The notes: a model not told the origin generated them from the sequence alone. A stretch of 64,000 bases of DNA from JBOGNO01 sp050747245 (GCA_050747245.1 JBOGNO010000010.1:62001-126000), one strand, 5' to 3'; positions 1 through 8,870 are shown, numbered from the stretch's first letter. A program made the numbers and translations.

Positions 1-576
1 GTTGGGGGAATTCATCGGCGAGTTCTCCGCCGGCGGCTCGGGTGCCTTTTCTTTGTGAAGCTTTTGCTCCAGATCTCTCACTTTTTGTTCCGCTGCCTGC
101 TCGGCGCGGCGTTTGTCCTCCACGTTCTGAGTGAGCTGATCGATGTGCGCCTGACCGTCTTTGTCGGACGCGTAACCAGGCTTGCCGTAAAATTGCGCTT
201 GTTCGAGGGTCAGGGTTCGCTGCGCGATATCCAGGTTGGTTTTCGCCGTCTCCAACTGATCCTTTGCGGCCGCGAGGTCGGCATCTGTGACCCCGGAATT
301 ATTGTCTGGGGCCGCCGCGCTCTCCGAGCCTTCCGGTTTCACTTCCGGCGGATTCGCTGGAGCCGATTCTGTTCCAATCACGCTGATGGCGCCGGGCGTC
401 TTGGGGATGTTGTCATTGTCGATGACCTTCTTGGCCTTCGGATTTTTTTCCCGTTCGGCACGCGCCCGCCGCGCGGCGTCCGCCACCGATTCTTGGGAGC
501 CCTGTTGCCCCACTGCCGGGGCCACTGCGAAGAGCAGTCCCAAAATGCAGAATCCTGCCAAGTGTTTGGCTCGCAT
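1..576 (-). CDS. Secreted coiled-coil protein, C-terminus cut by window edge
   Basis: The frame is open from an ATG at 576 to the left edge, giving 192 codons with no stop. The first ~23 residues form a clear signal peptide (MRAKHLAGFCILGLLFAVAP, then AVGQQ). A basic stretch, a Pro/Glu-rich linker and a region rich in A, E, K and Q with heptad-like spacing (about residues 105-180) follow, consistent with a periplasmic coiled coil. A GGAGG-type ribosome binding site lies 7-10 bases upstream of the ATG, which decides the start. I do not recognise the family. The 232 bp to the next gene, which is divergent, must hold both promoters. The C-terminus and any functional domain there are outside the window. 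Confidence 0.72.
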   Translation of the reverse strand, partial: MRAKHLAGFCILGLLFAVAPAVGQQGSQESVADAARRARAEREKNPKAKKVIDNDNIPKTPGAISVIGTESAPANPPEVKPEGSESAAAPDNNSGVTDADLAAAKDQLETAKTNLDIAQRTLTLEQAQFYGKPGYASDKDGQAHIDQLTQNVEDKRRAEQAAEQKVRDLEQKLHKEKAPEPPAENSPMNSPN

Positions 577-786
577 CACAATTCCTCCATGCCGCTTCAT
601 CCCCAAATGATAGGCGCAACCCGTATCTGCGGCAATGGTACCGCGGGACAGTGGCGCAAAAGAGTGATACCGAAGCTTCAAACCGCTGAGTGTTTTTACC
701 CCACAGGAGACATTCGCGCTGCACACGCTTGCAGCGGCGTTTCGCCGGTGGCATAGTTCCGTACGTTCTGGCGCGCCATAGAATCA

Positions 787-802
787 ACTCCTCAAGAGGA
801 GT
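787..802 (+). promoter_or_regulatory. Palindrome containing the ribosome binding site of the M48 protease gene
   Basis: ACTCCTCAAGAGGAGT is an inverted repeat with 7-bp arms around AA. Its right arm is the GAGGAG Shine-Dalgarno of the gene starting at 809. As RNA it can fold as a 6-bp stem with a CAAG tetraloop that hides the ribosome binding site. As DNA it could be an operator. Which of these, if either, is used cannot be told from sequence. Confidence 0.4.
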
Positions 803-808
803 GCAACC

Positions 809-2188
809 GTGCCCCTGTCGCATCGGCTAACAGTCGGGCTACTTACGATTTCCTTGGTCGGCGCAATCAATTGCGGCGCGGCCTTCGCTCGATCGCAGAG
901 AATTCCGTATTCGCATACAGTAGCCGCACTCGTGAAGACAAATTCTTCCGCGCAAACGCCCGCTCAAGTTCCGGCGTCGCAATCCTCCCCCAAAACGGAT
1001 CAATACACGCTCAGTCCGGAGCGATATCAGCAAGCCGTGGAGTTCTCGCGCGCCCGCTACCGCCTCTATTTCATCAATGTGATTTGCGGTGTCCTGGTTT
1101 TGCTACTCGTGCTGCGCTGGCGTCTCGCTCCCAAGTTTCGCGACTGGGCCGAACGGCTCAGCTCGCGGCGATTTATCCAGGCAGCCATTTATACGCCGCT
1201 GCTGGTGGTGACGCTGGCTATCGCCGGGCTGGCCACCGCTACCTATGGTCACCATCTTTCGCGGCATTATGGAATTTCCGTCCAGGGCTGGGACTCCTGG
1301 ATGTGGGACTGGGCCAAAGGCCAGTTCTTGACGATCGTCATCTCCGTTTTTCTGGTTTGGATTCTCTACGGTGTAATTCGGCGAAGTCCTCGTCGCTGGT
1401 GGTTTTATTTCTGGTTGGCCTGCTTGCCACTGCTGGTGTTTCTTATTTTCCTCGCCCCCGTTGTAATTGATCCTCTCTTCAATAAGTTCGAACCCCTTCA
1501 GCAGAAAGACCCGCAGCTTGTGAGCGCGCTCGAGCAGGTGGTGCGCCGCACCGGACTTGATATTCCGCCGGAACGGATGTTCTGGATGCAGGCCAGCGAA
1601 AAGACGAAAGCCCTCGACGCCTATGTCACCGGAATCGGCGCCTCGAAACGCGTCGTGGTTTTTGATAACACGATTCAGAGGATGTCCACGTCGGAGACGC
1701 TGTTTGTTTTCGGCCACGAATCGGGCCATTACGTTCTGGGACATGTCTGGAAGGGAATTCTCTTCTTCGCCGCGCTCGCATTTGTCTTGCTGTATGCAGG
1801 CTTTGCATTGCAGCGTCGGTTGCTTGCGCGCTGGGGAATGAGTTGCGGAATTCGCAGCCTCGAGGACTGGGCCTCGCTCCCGGTCCTGCTGCTGATTATC
1901 TCCGTTTTCGCTTTCTTTACGGATCCCGTCGCCAACTCTTTCAGCCGCCATCTCGAACACCAGGCTGATATTTACGGTCTGGAAGTGACGCACAGCATTA
2001 CCCCCGATTCGGGCGAAGTCGCGGCTCGCGCATTTCAGGTTCTCGGAGAAGTGGATTTAGCCGACCCCGCGCCCAGTCCGTTTATCGAGTTCTGGCTCTA
2101 CGATCATCCGCCGCTCGGGAAGCGGCTCGACTTTGCACGGACTTACAATCCCTGGGAAGCCGGCAAAGAGCCCGAGTTCGTGAAATGA
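809..2188 (+). CDS. M48 (Ste24/CAAX-type) integral membrane zinc metalloprotease
   Basis: 459 aa. The zinc-binding HExxH is HESGH at residues 303-307, and the third ligand is Glu383 in EHQAD, the layout of M48A Ste24-type endopeptidases. Hydrophobic segments near 88-102, 127-146, 172-190, 200-220, 316-335 and 357-371 fit the multi-spanning fold with the active site on the membrane. The N-terminus adds a signal-like stretch and a ~50-residue polar linker. The GTG start is chosen because GAGGAG sits 7 bases upstream. Family members clip membrane or C-terminal substrates; in bacteria they are linked to membrane-protein quality control, but the substrate here is unknown. The last 46 bp overlap the convergent P450 gene. 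Confidence 0.9.
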   Translation: MPLSHRLTVGLLTISLVGAINCGAAFARSQRIPYSHTVAALVKTNSSAQTPAQVPASQSSPKTDQYTLSPERYQQAVEFSRARYRLYFINVICGVLVLLLVLRWRLAPKFRDWAERLSSRRFIQAAIYTPLLVVTLAIAGLATATYGHHLSRHYGISVQGWDSWMWDWAKGQFLTIVISVFLVWILYGVIRRSPRRWWFYFWLACLPLLVFLIFLAPVVIDPLFNKFEPLQQKDPQLVSALEQVVRRTGLDIPPERMFWMQASEKTKALDAYVTGIGASKRVVVFDNTIQRMSTSETLFVFGHESGHYVLGHVWKGILFFAALAFVLLYAGFALQRRLLARWGMSCGIRSLEDWASLPVLLLIISVFAFFTDPVANSFSRHLEHQADIYGLEVTHSITPDSGEVAARAFQVLGEVDLADPAPSPFIEFWLYDHPPLGKRLDFARTYNPWEAGKEPEFVK

Positions 2189-3552
2189 TTGGCCCGGTTG
2201 CGCGCCGTTTCCGGGTGCACGGTCACGCGGACGCCATTCTTGGGGCGAAGCGTCACCAGCGGCTCGGGTATTACCTGATGATCTTTTGCCAGCCGAAACC
2301 GGAACCGCGGTGCAATGACGGCCAGCAGAAGTCCTGCTTCCATCAGCGCGAATTCCTGCCCGATGCACCGCCGCGGTCCGCCGCCAAATGGAAAATAAGC
2401 ATAGGCCGGGAGCTTATCGGCTCGGCCTTCCAGCCATCGTTCCGGACGGAATACCTGGGGATCTTCGAAGAATCGTGGATCGCGATGCATCACCCAGGGT
2501 GACATCAGTACCGTTGTCCCTGGTGAAAACTCGAAAGCTCCCACTTTCACCCGTTCGATGGATGAGCGGCTCATGATCCACGCCGGCGGATAGAGCCGCA
2601 TGGATTCGCGAAGCACTGCTTCCAGATAAGGCAGTTTGGTGAGATCTTCGACGCGGGGCGGCCTCCCCTGCAGCACCTGCGCGAGTTCTTCATGCAGAAT
2701 AATTTCTGTCCGGGGGTTTTCCGCCAGCAGGAACCATGTCCAGGTCATGGCCAGTGCGGTGGTCTCGTGTCCCGCGAGAAAGTGCGTCATCACTTCGTCG
2801 CGAAGCTGCTTGGGAGTCATCGTGCTGCCGTCTTCATCCGTCGCTATAATCAGGCGCGAGAGCAAGTCGTCCCCGCGTGTGCCCGTCGCCCGGCGTTCGT
2901 TGATCATCCCGTAAACCACGGAGTCGAGATAAGCATAGGCCTCCTTGACCCGCCGATTGAGCGGGGTCGGCCAGCTTGCGGGAATCTTAAACGCCGAGCG
3001 CATCCGGCGTAATTCATAGCGCATCACCGTGGCCAGCTCCTGGCCGACGCGCCGTGCTTCAGCCGGCGCCTCGGAACCGAAAAGCGTCTTAACTGCGATG
3101 CCCATCGTCAGGCGCATCATTTCGTCGGAGATGTCCAGCGAATCTCCGTCATGCCAGGTCGCGATTTGTTCTTGCGTGCGTGCCACCATGGTCTCGGCAT
3201 ACTTCGCGATGTGCGTGCGCTGAAAGAGCGGCTGGGAAATCCTGCGCTGGCGGCGCCAGAACTCGCCTTCGCTCGTTAACAAGCCCTTGCCCAGGATGCG
3301 CGCTGTGACCTTGAGCAGTGTCGGGCTCTTCTCGTATTTTTGATGATCCACCACCAGAATTTGCTCGATCAGTTCGGGATGGTTGACCAGCACGCGGCTC
3401 TGCCCGAAGGGTAGCCGGACGTGGATAACATCTCCGTAGCCCGTGCGAAGCCCGGTGAAGAATTTCAGTGGGTCGCGGCGCAGCTCTAGGCCGACCCCGA
3501 CAAAGGGTAATCCGCGCGGGCCGGGCGGCAGGCGGGTTGCTCTTAAGGCCAT
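2143..3552 (-). CDS. Cytochrome P450
   Basis: 469 aa, normal length for a soluble bacterial P450. All signatures are visible: I-helix oxygen-activation motif AGHET (260-264), K-helix ExxR (ESMR, 316-319), the PERW segment near 370, and the heme loop FPFGGGPRRCIG with Cys396 as axial thiolate. It would be a heme monooxygenase using a separate ferredoxin or flavin partner, none of which is adjacent. The sequence resembles the fatty-acid/alkane-like (CYP102/CYP4-like) branch, but substrate cannot be assigned. Its 3' end overlaps the convergent M48 gene by 46 bp, so no terminator space separates them. The ATG at 3552 has a purine-rich but weak ribosome binding site. Confidence 0.93.
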   Translation of the reverse strand: MALRATRLPPGPRGLPFVGVGLELRRDPLKFFTGLRTGYGDVIHVRLPFGQSRVLVNHPELIEQILVVDHQKYEKSPTLLKVTARILGKGLLTSEGEFWRRQRRISQPLFQRTHIAKYAETMVARTQEQIATWHDGDSLDISDEMMRLTMGIAVKTLFGSEAPAEARRVGQELATVMRYELRRMRSAFKIPASWPTPLNRRVKEAYAYLDSVVYGMINERRATGTRGDDLLSRLIIATDEDGSTMTPKQLRDEVMTHFLAGHETTALAMTWTWFLLAENPRTEIILHEELAQVLQGRPPRVEDLTKLPYLEAVLRESMRLYPPAWIMSRSSIERVKVGAFEFSPGTTVLMSPWVMHRDPRFFEDPQVFRPERWLEGRADKLPAYAYFPFGGGPRRCIGQEFALMEAGLLLAVIAPRFRFRLAKDHQVIPEPLVTLRPKNGVRVTVHPETARNRANHFTNSGSLPASQGL

Positions 3553-3562
3553 CTTTTTTTGG

Positions 3563-3593
3563 ATCTGGGGCGCCGGGGGACTCGAACTGCCCT
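3563..3593 (-). other. tRNA 3'-end-like fragment
   Basis: Read on the minus strand, this stretch contains a T-loop-like TTCGAGT followed by CCCCC, GGCGCCC and CCA, the order of a T-arm, acceptor strand and CCA end. No matching 5' acceptor strand (GGGCGCC-like) or anticodon arm is found in the preceding ~80 bases, and the T-stem pairing is poor. It is therefore at most a decayed tRNA tail, such as an old integration scar, directly upstream of the P450 gene. Low confidence. Confidence 0.25.
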
Positions 3594-3720
3594 ATGCTAC
3601 ACAGCCTTTTTACACCAAACACGCGTCCGATGTCTCTCTCGTTTTTGTCTTCCCTCGATTTTTTCTTTTTCTTCTCCGTTTGAGTAAGATAGCTCTCCGG
3701 ATGAGGGGAGAACCTAAACC

Positions 3721-4875
3721 ATGACGGAAATTGAGCGGCCCGAATGGCTGGCGCAGATGGAGGGCATCCTCCAGACGCTGAACGAAGGCGTGATCATTTC
3801 AGATGACTGCGAGCAGATCATCTTTGCAAACAGTTGTTTCCTGCAAATGCTCGGAGTCGAAGAGAAGCAACTTCTAGGCCGCCATCCCACGAGTTTGTAT
3901 CCTGGGGAGGATGCGCAAATTCTCAAACAAGAGATTGCCAAGAGCCGGAGCAAAGGCGAGCATCGCTTCGAATTTCATCTCCCCAGGAAAAATTCCACCG
4001 GCGTTCCCGTCGTCGTCGGAACGCGCGTGCTCGAAGATCCCGATGGGCGGGAATTCAGCATCGTCACCTGTACGGACATCACGGAACAGAAACAGGCCGA
4101 ATCCGCACTGCGCTCCGCAAACGAAATGCTCGCAAAGCGGCATGAGGAAATGGAGCAGGAATTGCTTCTTGCTGCGCGCGTGCAGCAGAGTCTTGCCCCG
4201 CAGTCACTCATGTGGGGAGGCGTTGCGGTGGAGGCCCATTACAATCCGGCGCGAACGATAGGCGGTGACTTCGGCCTCGTGACTCCCAATGGCGATGATC
4301 AGCTCAATCTTGTCGTCTGCGACGTCTCGGGGCACGGAATAACGTCGGCGCTGGTGGCGAACCGCGTTCATTCGGAGTTGGTCTCTCATTTGCGCCGCCG
4401 CGATCCGCTTTCCACGATGTTGCGCGAGCTCAATCGTTTTGTGCTGCAGAGTCTGGGCGGCTCCAGCCTGTACTTCACGCTCGCGGCGGCCCGCCTCGAG
4501 GACCGCGGAAAGCGTTTGGTGTTTGCCGGGGCAGGTCATCCGCCGGCCATGATTCTTCGTAGTGGCGCGCCCACCCGCCAACTCGAATCCCGCAGTTCCG
4601 TTCTGGGGCTGATCGAGGATGCCGTGGGCGGCGACGTTGCCGAAGAAGTGCCGCTCGAATCTGGCGACCGAATCGCTCTCTATACCGACGGCCTTACGGA
4701 AGTCTTCAACCAGAATCAGGAGATGCTTGAGGTGGAAGGCCTGCAGAAAATTTTCGAAGAGTCCGCCCCCTTGCCGCTTCCGGAAATGAAACTGGCCGTG
4801 CTCGATCGTGTGGCACAATGGCGCGACGGTCCCGCTTCCGATGACGTTTCGCTCGTGCTCGTCGAAATTCCCTGA
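3721..4875 (+). CDS. PAS-domain PP2C-type (SpoIIE/RsbU) serine phosphatase
   Basis: 384 aa. Residues ~12-125 form a PAS/PAC sensor (NEGVIISDDCEQIIFAN ... ITEQKQAE). A short coiled coil follows (~125-150), then a SpoIIE-type phosphatase domain (~150-384). Metal-ligand signatures are visible as GGDF (181-184) and VCDVSGHG (Asp201). Such proteins dephosphorylate anti-anti-sigma factors in partner-switching stress circuits. No anti-sigma or STAS partner lies in the window. The absence of membrane segments puts it in the cytoplasm. The start has GAGGGGAG upstream. The next gene follows after 6 bp and is probably co-transcribed. Confidence 0.9.
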   Translation: MTEIERPEWLAQMEGILQTLNEGVIISDDCEQIIFANSCFLQMLGVEEKQLLGRHPTSLYPGEDAQILKQEIAKSRSKGEHRFEFHLPRKNSTGVPVVVGTRVLEDPDGREFSIVTCTDITEQKQAESALRSANEMLAKRHEEMEQELLLAARVQQSLAPQSLMWGGVAVEAHYNPARTIGGDFGLVTPNGDDQLNLVVCDVSGHGITSALVANRVHSELVSHLRRRDPLSTMLRELNRFVLQSLGGSSLYFTLAAARLEDRGKRLVFAGAGHPPAMILRSGAPTRQLESRSSVLGLIEDAVGGDVAEEVPLESGDRIALYTDGLTEVFNQNQEMLEVEGLQKIFEESAPLPLPEMKLAVLDRVAQWRDGPASDDVSLVLVEIP

Positions 4876-4881
4876 GCCGCG

Positions 4882-5337
4882 ATGGCGGAGTTCTCTTTTG
4901 AAATTTTCATCTCCGCTCCACCGAATCTCGTTTCTGCATTTTTTGTTCCGCAGCGCATGCCCTACTGGTATGGCGCGGAGATGCAAGCCTGCTTCGAAGT
5001 GCAGGGCGGAGCGGCGGAATTTTGCGTCGGCCAGAAAGTTCGCATCACCGGCAAGCTCCGCAACCGCGAAGTCTCGCTCACGGCCGTAATCACGAATTTT
5101 GAATTTGGCCGCTTGCTCGAATGGCGATTCCAGGATGCCTACGGCGTTCGCGGGATGCAGCGCTGGGAAATCTCACCAAGTGATGGCGGCACGCAAGTGA
5201 AAATGCGAGACCATTATGAACTCTCAGGGCGCCTAGGAAAATTCTGGGACTGGCTCGTGATGCGCCACGGCGTCGCCCGGCGCGATCGCCACTGGCTCAA
5301 GCGGCTCGCAAATCTCGCGGAAGCTTCTGGAAGATGA
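4882..5337 (+). CDS. SRPBCC/START-fold small protein
   Basis: 151 aa, single SRPBCC (Bet v1-like) domain. It opens with the typical strand and helix (FEIFISAPPNLVSAFF) and ends with a long C-terminal helix. Conserved family aromatic positions (YWYG, LLEWRF, RWEI) are present. Members bind hydrophobic ligands or act as polyketide cyclase-like enzymes; no catalytic residues can be assigned. It sits 6 bp after the PAS-SpoIIE phosphatase, which suggests one transcript, and converges on tyrS with 6 bp between stops. Function unknown. Confidence 0.75.
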   Translation: MAEFSFEIFISAPPNLVSAFFVPQRMPYWYGAEMQACFEVQGGAAEFCVGQKVRITGKLRNREVSLTAVITNFEFGRLLEWRFQDAYGVRGMQRWEISPSDGGTQVKMRDHYELSGRLGKFWDWLVMRHGVARRDRHWLKRLANLAEASGR

Positions 5338-5343
5338 AGCGAA

Positions 5344-6582
5344 TCATTCGACAACGACCCGAAGGAATTTTTTCTTTCCTGCGCGAAGAAGAAAATCCAC
5401 GCGCTTCGAGAGATCCATCTCCTTGCGAACTTCGGTGACGCGCTCTCCGTTGATCTCGACTCCGCCGTGCTTGATCAGCCGCTCGGCTTCGCTGCGCGAG
5501 GGCGCCACTCCGAGTTCGACGAGCAGCGCAGAAAGCCGCAGCGGCTGGGACGAAATCTTCACGCTGTGCTGCGGCGCTTCTTCGGGCGGCCGGCGGTCGC
5601 GGAAGACGCGCTGGAATTCTTCGGCGGCCTTGCGCGCCGCGTCTTCGCCATGGAAACCGGCGATGATCGTGTGGGCAAGCTGCATCTTCGCGTCCATGGG
5701 ATGCAATGCGCCGGTGCGCACCTCTTCGCGCAGGCGCACAATCACAGGCGGCGCGAAATCCGTCAGAAGTTCGTAGTAAGACCACATCAGCTCGTCGGAC
5801 ACGGACATTAGCTTGCCGAACATTTGATCCGGAGGCTCGTTGATGCCCACGTAGTTTCCCAGGCTTTTCGACATTTTCCGTTCGCCGTCGAGGCCGACAA
5901 GAATCGGCATCGTGACGATCGCCTGCGCCGGACGGCCGTATTCGCGCTGGATTTCGCGGTGCACCAGCATGTTGAATTTTTGTTCGGTGGCGCCGAGCTC
6001 GACGTCGGATTCGAGCGATATCGCATCGTAAGCCGTGAGCAGCGGATAGAGCAGTTCGTGCACGGAAATCGGCAGATTTTTCTCGAGGCGCGAGCGAAAA
6101 TCCTCGCGTTCGAGCATGCGCGCCAGCCGATAGTGGGAACACAGGCGGACGATTTCTTCCGCGGTCATTTTCCCGAGCCACTCGCTGTTGTAGCGCACCT
6201 CGGTTTTTTTCTTGTCGAGAATTTTGAAGACCTGCTGGAGATAGGTATCCGAATTTTGTTGCACCTGCTCGCGCGGGAGCGGCGGGCGCGTTTCGGATTG
6301 CCCCGTGGGATCGCCAATCATCGCCGAAAAATCGCCGATCAAAAAAACGGCGGTGTGACCGAGATCCTGAAAGTGTTTTAGCTTGCGCAGCACCACGGTA
6401 TGGCCGAGGTGAATGTCGGGCGCCGTGGGGTCCACGCCCAGATACACACGGAGCGGCTTGGCGGTTTTTGCGGACTGCTCGAGCTTCGCGCGAAATTCGT
6501 TTTCCGGAATGATTTCGGCTGCGCCTTTGCGCAACAGCGAGAATTGCTCGGCGACGGAATGTTTGGGTGCAGGCGCGTTCAT
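5344..6582 (-). CDS. tyrS: Tyrosyl-tRNA synthetase
   Basis: 412 aa class I aminoacyl-tRNA synthetase that charges tRNA-Tyr. The HIGH-like motif is HLGH in PDIHLGHTVVLRK (~57-69). KMSKS is intact (KMSKSLGNYVG), and a C-terminal S4 RNA-binding domain (LRLSALLVELGVAPSRSEA) completes the usual order. The HLGH form and length suggest the TyrZ-like bacterial subgroup. Its ATG overlaps the purN stop as ATGA, so translation is coupled to purN, an unusual pairing of purine synthesis with aminoacylation. No T-box leader is seen upstream of the pair. Confidence 0.96.
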   Translation of the reverse strand: MNAPAPKHSVAEQFSLLRKGAAEIIPENEFRAKLEQSAKTAKPLRVYLGVDPTAPDIHLGHTVVLRKLKHFQDLGHTAVFLIGDFSAMIGDPTGQSETRPPLPREQVQQNSDTYLQQVFKILDKKKTEVRYNSEWLGKMTAEEIVRLCSHYRLARMLEREDFRSRLEKNLPISVHELLYPLLTAYDAISLESDVELGATEQKFNMLVHREIQREYGRPAQAIVTMPILVGLDGERKMSKSLGNYVGINEPPDQMFGKLMSVSDELMWSYYELLTDFAPPVIVRLREEVRTGALHPMDAKMQLAHTIIAGFHGEDAARKAAEEFQRVFRDRRPPEEAPQHSVKISSQPLRLSALLVELGVAPSRSEAERLIKHGGVEINGERVTEVRKEMDLSKRVDFLLRAGKKKFLRVVVE

Positions 6583-7196
6583 GATTGCGCTTTCGCGGAG
6601 AGCACGCGGCGGCCGGAAATGTGGCAGCGGCCTTCGAGAACCATGCGCACCGCTTCGGTGTAAAGGCGATGCTCTTGCTGCAAGATTCGCGAAGCGAGAG
6701 TTTCGGCGGTATCACCATCCAGAATTTCCACCACGGCCTGCGCGACGATGGGCCCGGCGTCGAGATTTTCATCCACGAAATGTACCGTGCAGCCCGTGAA
6801 TTTTGCGCCGTGCTCGAGCGCTTGCCGCGGCGCTTCGAGTCCCGGAAACGCGGGCAGCAACGAAGGATGAATATTCAGAATGCGGCCGCGAAACGACTGG
6901 ACGAAATAGGGGGAAAGCAGGCGCATAAATCCAGCGAGACACACCAGATCCGCATTTTTTTCCTGAAGCGCGGCGACGACCTTGCGGTCATATTCCTCGC
7001 GCTGCAAACCCTTGGACGGAATTACAACGGCGGGAATTCCGCGCGCGCGCGCTTTTTCAATTCCGGCGGCGCTTTCGACATTGCTGACGACGAGCGCAAT
7101 TTCGGCGTTGGGGATTCGTCCGGTGGCAACACTATCCGCAAGGGCTTCGAAATTCGAGCCGCGACCTGAAAGCAAAACTGCAATACGTTTTTTCAT
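6579..7196 (-). CDS. purN: Phosphoribosylglycinamide formyltransferase
   Basis: 205 aa, normal length. Catalyses the 10-formyl-THF-dependent formylation of GAR to FGAR, step three of purine synthesis. The N-terminal loop SGRGSNFEAL, the catalytic Asn/His in NIHPSLLPAF and the Asp in HFVDENLDAGPI are all present. It ends in a 4-base ATGA overlap with tyrS. The other pur genes of the window lie about 8-15 kb away on the same strand, so this is a separate transcription unit. Confidence 0.96.
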   Translation of the reverse strand: MKKRIAVLLSGRGSNFEALADSVATGRIPNAEIALVVSNVESAAGIEKARARGIPAVVIPSKGLQREEYDRKVVAALQEKNADLVCLAGFMRLLSPYFVQSFRGRILNIHPSLLPAFPGLEAPRQALEHGAKFTGCTVHFVDENLDAGPIVAQAVVEILDGDTAETLASRILQQEHRLYTEAVRMVLEGRCHISGRRVLSAKAQS

Positions 7197-7591
7197 GCGC
7201 TTCGCAAGTTAGCACAAGTCCGCCGCGCGGCAAAACGCGACGCGCGTGTTCGGCGAACATTGTGTTAGAGGGCAGCGAACGGGGCTCTTTTCCGGGTGAG
7301 AAAAAAGCGCGAAATTAACTCGCCGTTTTGTCTCGATTAGAAATAGGCTCGCGCCTTTGTTTTCAGCAAGTTAGGAGGAGCGCAGTTCGTGGAGTGTTGC
7401 GGGCAAAACTTGAAAATCTACGCGTGTAAACTCCTTGTTTTCAGCGGCGGGTCGGAATTCATAACTGAGGAGTGTGGTATTCGTGATTTCAAAGTGCAAG
7501 GCGTGGACAGGCGCTTCGGGCGGACAGAGAAGGCTCGTGAAGAATTCTCGGTGGGGGCCGTGAGTCTGAAATGTTCAAACCAAGAGCGGCC
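7197..7591. other. Intergenic region upstream of purN; no gene supported
   Basis: 395 bp between purN and the lectin-domain gene. A good Shine-Dalgarno (AGGAGG) precedes a GTG at 7389 on the plus strand, but that reading frame runs antisense into the conserved end of the neighbouring gene and resembles nothing known. I see no tRNA, terminator or recognisable leader. It must contain the purN promoter, but no convincing -35/-10 pair is visible. Confidence 0.4.
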
Positions 7592-8767
7592 TCAGTCCAC
7601 TGCGACAAATACGAATGCGCCGATAAGATCAGCCATGTGCTCGGGAGCCTGTCCAGCTGCGAGCGCCGTGCTGTGCTCGATCGCAGTGTACACACCGGGG
7701 CCTAAGTACACGTGACCAATTATCATGTATCCGGTCGGAGACGACCCGGAGCTTGGAGCGTCGACTTGCAAACCCGGAATGCCCTCAAGACGAATATCCT
7801 GCTGACTAGCAGCAAGTCCGATCACGACAACCAGCGATGGCGACGGAACGGTGAAATTCACAGACGCACTCGAGGCACCGGCTTCTGAATTGGAGCCATA
7901 GAATGCGTAAAAACTATCCCATGAGCCAGCAATCGAAACACCACCAATGGCATGGTACGCAGTATCGGTTGTGAAGCTGTTTTGGTTGTTCGTCTGGTAA
8001 GCGAGCGCAGCGGCCAATTGGCCCGACGCATTCACGGCCTGTGAGGCTTGCCCGACCGCAAAGGAGCTGCTGGGAGCAGCCCCTCCGGTCGCCATGCCAT
8101 ACAGATAAAATTTTCCGGGAGGCAGTGAAATTGCTGTTCCGCCCTGAATACTTGCCGCTACGATGATGGGTTGCCTAGATTCAGGAGGAGTCTCTGGATT
8201 TAGGTTTGACCTCACCGTCGCCGAGGCTATCCAGCTTCCGGAGTTGTCGTCCAATCTGTCATCATTTACACCCAAGAAAAGCTGCCCTGTATGTGGCGCC
8301 CGAATCTTGATTCCGTTCCCGACATAGAAGGTGGTCCCTTGCTCCCCGATACGGCCGATCAATGACCAGCAGGGAAGTTGCCCCGCCGGAAATCCGCCCA
8401 TCACACCGCAATTAGGAGGCCTTCCTTCGGGCGGCATTGGTGGCCATCCTGCTCCCATAGACACAGTGCCCGACGCAGCGATTTCGACTTCATCGCCAAT
8501 ACTTACGAAAATTCCTGTTGGGGTCCACGCTTGATTGCCGGGCACCGAGATATTCCGAGTGGCAGGGATTCCCGCATTCGATGAAATTTTACCTAAGTGA
8601 TAAATAACCATGACAACTAAAGTGAAAAGTAAGAGGACGGCGATCAAACTCCAGAACAGAATGGAATGAACTGCCCTCGATGGGGCGTCGTCATTTGTTT
8701 TCGTTCCACAGTTCGCGCAAATATGCTTTTCGGTTGGTAGGGGCGTTCCGCATTCCATGCAAAACAT
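7592..8767 (-). CDS. Zinc-ribbon / membrane-anchored protein with LecA (PA-IL)-like domain
   Basis: 391 aa. An N-terminal zinc ribbon (CxxC at C3/C6 and C17/C20) is followed by one membrane helix (~36-57). Residues ~70-185 then look like a PA-IL/LecA galactose-binding module: the opening VPGNQAWTPTGIFVSIGDEV, the LIGRIG strand, and GQLFLGVNDDRLDDNSGSW, where family members hold calcium and sugar. The remaining ~200 residues are beta-rich, Ser/Gly/Ala-rich and unrecognised. Topology should be cytoplasmic ribbon with an outside lectin part. It is followed upstream by another zinc-ribbon membrane protein (103 bp gap), suggesting a two-gene unit. Ligand binding is inferred from motif resemblance only. 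Confidence 0.7.
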   Translation of the reverse strand: MFCMECGTPLPTEKHICANCGTKTNDDAPSRAVHSILFWSLIAVLLLFTLVVMVIYHLGKISSNAGIPATRNISVPGNQAWTPTGIFVSIGDEVEIAASGTVSMGAGWPPMPPEGRPPNCGVMGGFPAGQLPCWSLIGRIGEQGTTFYVGNGIKIRAPHTGQLFLGVNDDRLDDNSGSWIASATVRSNLNPETPPESRQPIIVAASIQGGTAISLPPGKFYLYGMATGGAAPSSSFAVGQASQAVNASGQLAAALAYQTNNQNSFTTDTAYHAIGGVSIAGSWDSFYAFYGSNSEAGASSASVNFTVPSPSLVVVIGLAASQQDIRLEGIPGLQVDAPSSGSSPTGYMIIGHVYLGPGVYTAIEHSTALAAGQAPEHMADLIGAFVFVAVD

Positions 8768-8870
8768 GTCGTCTTACCTCGAAACCAAGCGGATGCAAAT
8801 CCAGAATCTCCAAGAAACATGTGAAGATCTTGCCTCCGTCACGTTGGTTACGCGCACTTAGTCCTCCCAA

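Noticed and set aside
7389..7715. Plus-strand frame with a strong AGGAGG site and GTG
   Set aside because: No recognisable protein features, and its second half is antisense to the lectin-domain gene; the AGGAGG is probably chance.
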